A stretch of 64,000 bases of DNA from Fusobacterium sp. (lineage in GTDB: Bacteria > Fusobacteriota > Fusobacteriia > Fusobacteriales > Fusobacteriaceae), in assembly GCF_032477075.1 (NCBI RefSeq), contig NZ_JAWDXO010000011.1, positions 19,580-83,579 on the forward strand, written 5' to 3'. This document shows, in pieces, positions 61,235 through 64,000 of the stretch. The position numbers and the translations under genes are program-made. The notes under the pieces are model-generated. The model saw only the letters and a list, made by a program, of their open reading frames with translations. It did not search any database and was not told the DNA's origin. The first letter of the stretch is position 1. Every line of letters starts with the position of its first letter.

Positions 61235-62436
61235 TGGAGAGAAAATTAAAAGTAGATATATTGAAAAAATATGATAAAAATATTTTATTAGAAATATCGT
61301 TAATAATTCTGATATTCTTCTTTATAAGAAAAGGAAATGAAAGATATTTGATTGCAACTTTATTTAGTGGAATTATTTTTTTTAGAAGTATTTATAGTAA
61401 AAAATTTAATTTTTTTGATAAAAAAATAATTTTATTTTATGCTGTTTATAGTATTTTTTTACTGTTAAGCATGTATAAAAATACAATTGAAGTAAATAGA
61501 GTATTTAGATTGATTTTATGTAACTTTTTTTTCTTTTGGTGTTTATCACAGATAGGAATAAAGGAAAAATTTTACAATAAAATATTGGGAGTAGCATCTA
61601 TTTTCTCTTTAATAAGTTCATATAGAGGATTTAAAGAATGGAAAATGCATTCATTTGCAAGTAACTATAGAATTATAGAAGCAGGGTACCCAACTATTTA
61701 TACAATAGAAATTGGGCTTTATGTTTTTATTAGTTTATTTTGTTTTATGAAAACTAAGGATATTTATTTGAAAATAATTTCTGGATTAATTTTTTTATTT
61801 TCTTGTTTTGTATTAGTGGGGACTCATAGTAGAGTAACTCTTATATTAGTTCCTCTTTTATTGTTTGGATTAGGAATATATTATTTGATAAAAAATAAAA
61901 AAATAAATTTAAAATATTTATTTTTTATAGGAATAATAGGAATTCTATTTTTAAATTCTTCTTTATTAGAGCAACATACTAAAAGATTAGATAGTATAAA
62001 CAATTTAAAAAAAATAAAAAATGATATAAGAGTAAAAATTTATATTAAAGGGTTAAAAGATTTTAAAGAAAATAATTATAAATCTTTAGGATATAGATAT
62101 TATGTAAATCATAATTTAGATGCAGTTTCTTGGGAGAAAACTCCACATTTGCATAATAATATATTAGAAGTTATGGTAACAGAAGGAATTGGAGCACTAG
62201 TTTTTTATGTTCTTTATAACATATATTTTTTTAAATTACTTTTAAAAAGACTAAAAGAAAATATAACAAAAGAACAGAAAAATATGGTTAAATTAAGTAT
62301 TATCTTGTTTATATTTATTAATTTAGCTGGATTAGTAGATAGCAATATATATTTTTATAAAACTAATTTGATAATAAGCTTAATTTATGGGTTGAGTTTT
62401 TGTAATATTATAAAAGAGAATGAAAATTTAAAATAA
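61234..62436 (+). CDS. O-antigen ligase/polymerase family membrane protein
   Basis: Inner-membrane protein of 400 residues with about ten hydrophobic segments, WaaL/Wzy type. A large periplasmic loop lies at about 250-320 (KRLDSINNLKKIKNDIRVKI), and the motifs LVGTHSRVTLILVPL and TPHLHNNILEVMVTEGIGAL are characteristic of the Wzy_C domain. It would ligate O-chain to lipid A-core, or polymerise it. Its ATG overlaps the preceding stop codon (TAATG). Confidence 0.85.
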   Translation: MERKLKVDILKKYDKNILLEISLIILIFFFIRKGNERYLIATLFSGIIFFRSIYSKKFNFFDKKIILFYAVYSIFLLLSMYKNTIEVNRVFRLILCNFFFFWCLSQIGIKEKFYNKILGVASIFSLISSYRGFKEWKMHSFASNYRIIEAGYPTIYTIEIGLYVFISLFCFMKTKDIYLKIISGLIFLFSCFVLVGTHSRVTLILVPLLLFGLGIYYLIKNKKINLKYLFFIGIIGILFLNSSLLEQHTKRLDSINNLKKIKNDIRVKIYIKGLKDFKENNYKSLGYRYYVNHNLDAVSWEKTPHLHNNILEVMVTEGIGALVFYVLYNIYFFKLLLKRLKENITKEQKNMVKLSIILFIFINLAGLVDSNIYFYKTNLIISLIYGLSFCNIIKENENLK

Positions 62437-62439
62437 GAG

Positions 62440-62448
62440 TGATATAAT
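62440..62448 (+). promoter_or_regulatory. extended -10 promoter of the rhamnose genes
   Basis: TGATATAAT with TATAAT at 62443-62448 lies 30 bp before the RfbCD start. ATGAAA at 62420-62425 may be its -35. Confidence 0.5.
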
Positions 62449-62478
62449 AAAATATACTAAAAATATGGAGATATACCA

Positions 62479-63906
62479 ATGAATAAATTTAAAAAAATAG
62501 AAACAAACTTACAAGGAATGTATATAATTGAACCTTTAGTATTTGAAGATAATAGAGGTTTTTTTCTTGAGTCATACAATAAAGATGAATTTGAAAAAAT
62601 AGGAATAACTACAAATTTTATACAAGATAATCATTCTAAATCTAAAAAAGGGGTACTCAGGGGACTTCATTTTCAAGTTAGATATTCCCAAGGAAAGCTT
62701 GTAAGAGTAGTAAAAGGGAGAATACTTGATATTGTAGTTGATATAAGAAAAGATAGCAGCACATATGGAAAATGGCATGGAATAGAATTAAGTGAAGAAA
62801 ATAAAAAAATGCTATATATATCAAAAGGTTTTGCCCATGGATTTTTAGCTTTAGAAGATGATACAGAAATAGAATATAAATGTGATGAATTTTATATATC
62901 TCAATATGATTCGGGAATAATATGGAATGATAGAGATATAGCTATTGACTGGAATTTTGAAGAATATGGATTAAAAGAAGAAGAGATAATTTTATCTGAG
63001 AAAGATACAAAACATCAATCTTTTAAGGAGTACACAGAAAAATATGCTGGAGAGAATGTATTGCTTACAGGAGCAGATGGACAATTAGGTCAAGATTTTC
63101 AAAAACTTTTTGATAAGTTAGAAACAAAATATACAGCCACTGACTATAAAGAATTAGATGTAACTGATAGAGAGAAAGTAAAGGAATTCATAGATAACAA
63201 TAATTTTACTATGATAATAAATTGTGCAGCATATAATAATGTAGATAAAGCAGAAGAAGAATCAGAAAAATGTTTTGTTTTAAATTCATATGTACCTAAG
63301 TATCTGGCAGAGATATGCAAAGAAAAAAATATAATATTTGTGACATATTCAACAGATTTTGTATTTGATGGAGAAAGGGAAATACCATATACAGAAGAAG
63401 ATATCCCTAATCCTTTATCAATATATTCAAAAACAAAATTAGAGGGAGAAAAATATTCATTGGAATATGAAAAAAGTTTTGTAATAAGAACATCATGGGT
63501 ATTTGGAATGGGAAATAATAATTTTTGTAAACAGGTAATCAACTGGTCAAAAGGAAAGGATAAGTTGAGAATAGTAGATGACCAAATATCATCTCCAACA
63601 TATTCAAAGGACTTAGCAGAATATTCATGGAAACTTATTCAGACAGATAAATACGGACTGTATCATCTATCAAATGATGGAGAAGCATCAAAATTTGAAC
63701 AAGCGCAGTATATATTAAAAAAAATAGGATGGAATGGAATATTGGAAAGAGCAAAAACAAAAGACTTTCCTTTACCAGCAAGGAGAGCAGAATATTCTAA
63801 ACTAGACAGTAGTAAATTAGAAGGAGTAATTAATAAAAAAATACCACATTGGAAAAGTGGAATAGATAGGTTTTTAGAAGAAATGAAAGAAAAGGGAGAG
63901 GTATAG
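62479..63906 (+). CDS. dTDP-4-dehydrorhamnose 3,5-epimerase / reductase fusion (RfbC-RfbD)
   Basis: A 475-residue bifunctional protein for the last two steps of dTDP-L-rhamnose synthesis. The N-terminal cupin epimerase (about 1-180) has FEDNRGFFLESYN, GVLRGLHFQ with catalytic H64, and ISKGFAHGFLALED. The C-terminal SDR reductase (from about 193) has LLTGADGQLGQDF for NAD(P)H, STDFVFDGE, the YxxxK motif in IYSKTKLEGEK, and RTSWVFG. GGAGAT precedes the ATG. The partial gene behind it is the dTDP-glucose dehydratase. Confidence 0.92.
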   Translation: MNKFKKIETNLQGMYIIEPLVFEDNRGFFLESYNKDEFEKIGITTNFIQDNHSKSKKGVLRGLHFQVRYSQGKLVRVVKGRILDIVVDIRKDSSTYGKWHGIELSEENKKMLYISKGFAHGFLALEDDTEIEYKCDEFYISQYDSGIIWNDRDIAIDWNFEEYGLKEEEIILSEKDTKHQSFKEYTEKYAGENVLLTGADGQLGQDFQKLFDKLETKYTATDYKELDVTDREKVKEFIDNNNFTMIINCAAYNNVDKAEEESEKCFVLNSYVPKYLAEICKEKNIIFVTYSTDFVFDGEREIPYTEEDIPNPLSIYSKTKLEGEKYSLEYEKSFVIRTSWVFGMGNNNFCKQVINWSKGKDKLRIVDDQISSPTYSKDLAEYSWKLIQTDKYGLYHLSNDGEASKFEQAQYILKKIGWNGILERAKTKDFPLPARRAEYSKLDSSKLEGVINKKIPHWKSGIDRFLEEMKEKGEV

Positions 63907-64000
63907 ATGAAGACATATCTTGTAACAGGAGCAGCAGGATTCATAGGAACAAATTTTGTGAAATATATGCTTGAGAAATATGGAGAGAATATAAAGATAG
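63907..64000 (+). CDS. rfbB: dTDP-glucose 4,6-dehydratase, N-terminal fragment (cut by window end)
   Basis: The visible 31 residues begin MKTYLVTGAAGFIGTNFVKY, the Gly-rich NAD-binding motif of RfbB-type SDR enzymes. It starts right after the RfbCD stop codon. The rest lies beyond the window. GalE-type epimerase is an alternative from sequence alone, but context with rhamnose enzymes favours RfbB. Confidence 0.82.
   Translation, partial: MKTYLVTGAAGFIGTNFVKYMLEKYGENIKI

Noticed and set aside
1..64000. CRISPR arrays, tRNA/rRNA genes, insertion sequences or prophage genes
   Set aside because: No regularly spaced repeats, no tRNA T-loop-like motif in the gaps, and no transposase, integrase or phage protein was recognised.

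Overview
The window is a 64-kb stretch of a low-GC, AT-rich genome with dense, mostly plus-strand operons, strong Shine-Dalgarno sites and TTGACA/TATAAT promoters, many of the extended TGnTATAAT type. It carries a complete-looking LPS-export gene set (outer membrane present) together with Firmicute-like features (PatB/MalY lyase, DUF401 permease, citXG fusion, RHH-WYL regulator). This combination points to Fusobacteriota, most likely a Fusobacterium of the varium/ulcerans type. The species is an inference from gene content, not from a search.

Layout. (1) 1-24.8 kb is a long housekeeping run: end of an outer-membrane barrel protein (possibly LptD), thrS, then dus, mutS, a giant LptC/LptA-like protein, lptB, alaS, ruvX, secD, secF, alr, an rRNA methyltransferase, cvpA, two LptF/LptG permeases, an M16 protease, dut, rodA, an RluA-type pseudouridine synthase and a purine permease, closed by a strong terminator. 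(2) 24.9-30.2 kb is an accessory sulfur/amino-acid island: DUF401 transporter, PatB-type beta-lyase, APC permease, peroxiredoxin-like protein and a convergent MarR regulator, with palindromic operator candidates at both ends. (3) 30.4-33.3 kb on the minus strand holds an LPP20-like lipoprotein, citC and citXG, the maturation enzymes of citrate lyase without its structural genes. (4) 33.5-40.7 kb: accD-accA-pfkA, a coiled-coil protein, recR-hydF-hxlR, a PEBP-family protein, a GyrI-like protein, and a small exported protein behind a TetR-type palindrome. (5) 40.74-44.7 kb: a tryptophan ABC transporter operon (two TrpX-like binding proteins, TrpY, TrpZ) preceded by a 26-codon leader peptide with three consecutive Trp codons and mutually exclusive RNA hairpins, a classical ribosome-mediated attenuator. 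(6) 44.8-51 kb: an RHH-WYL regulator, a feoA-feoA-feoB-Cys-rich small protein iron operon, a membrane-anchored unknown, and nhaC. (7) 51.3-54.9 kb on the minus strand: gltS-murI and a diacylglycerol-kinase-like lipid kinase, with a 580-bp gene-free stretch between. (8) 55-64 kb: an LOS/O-antigen cluster with two WaaY-like kinases, LicD, GT4, GT2, GT14, a frameshifted GT2, an O-antigen ligase/polymerase, an RfbC-RfbD fusion and the start of rfbB.

The most interesting observation is the trp leader attenuator at 40.75-41.04 kb. Its three Trp codons, stop codon placement, 9-bp antiterminator, terminator, and a 10-bp alternative pairing with the leader's own ribosome-binding site fit together as a complete tryptophan-sensing switch for a transporter rather than for a biosynthetic operon. 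No rRNA, tRNA, CRISPR array or insertion sequence was seen.
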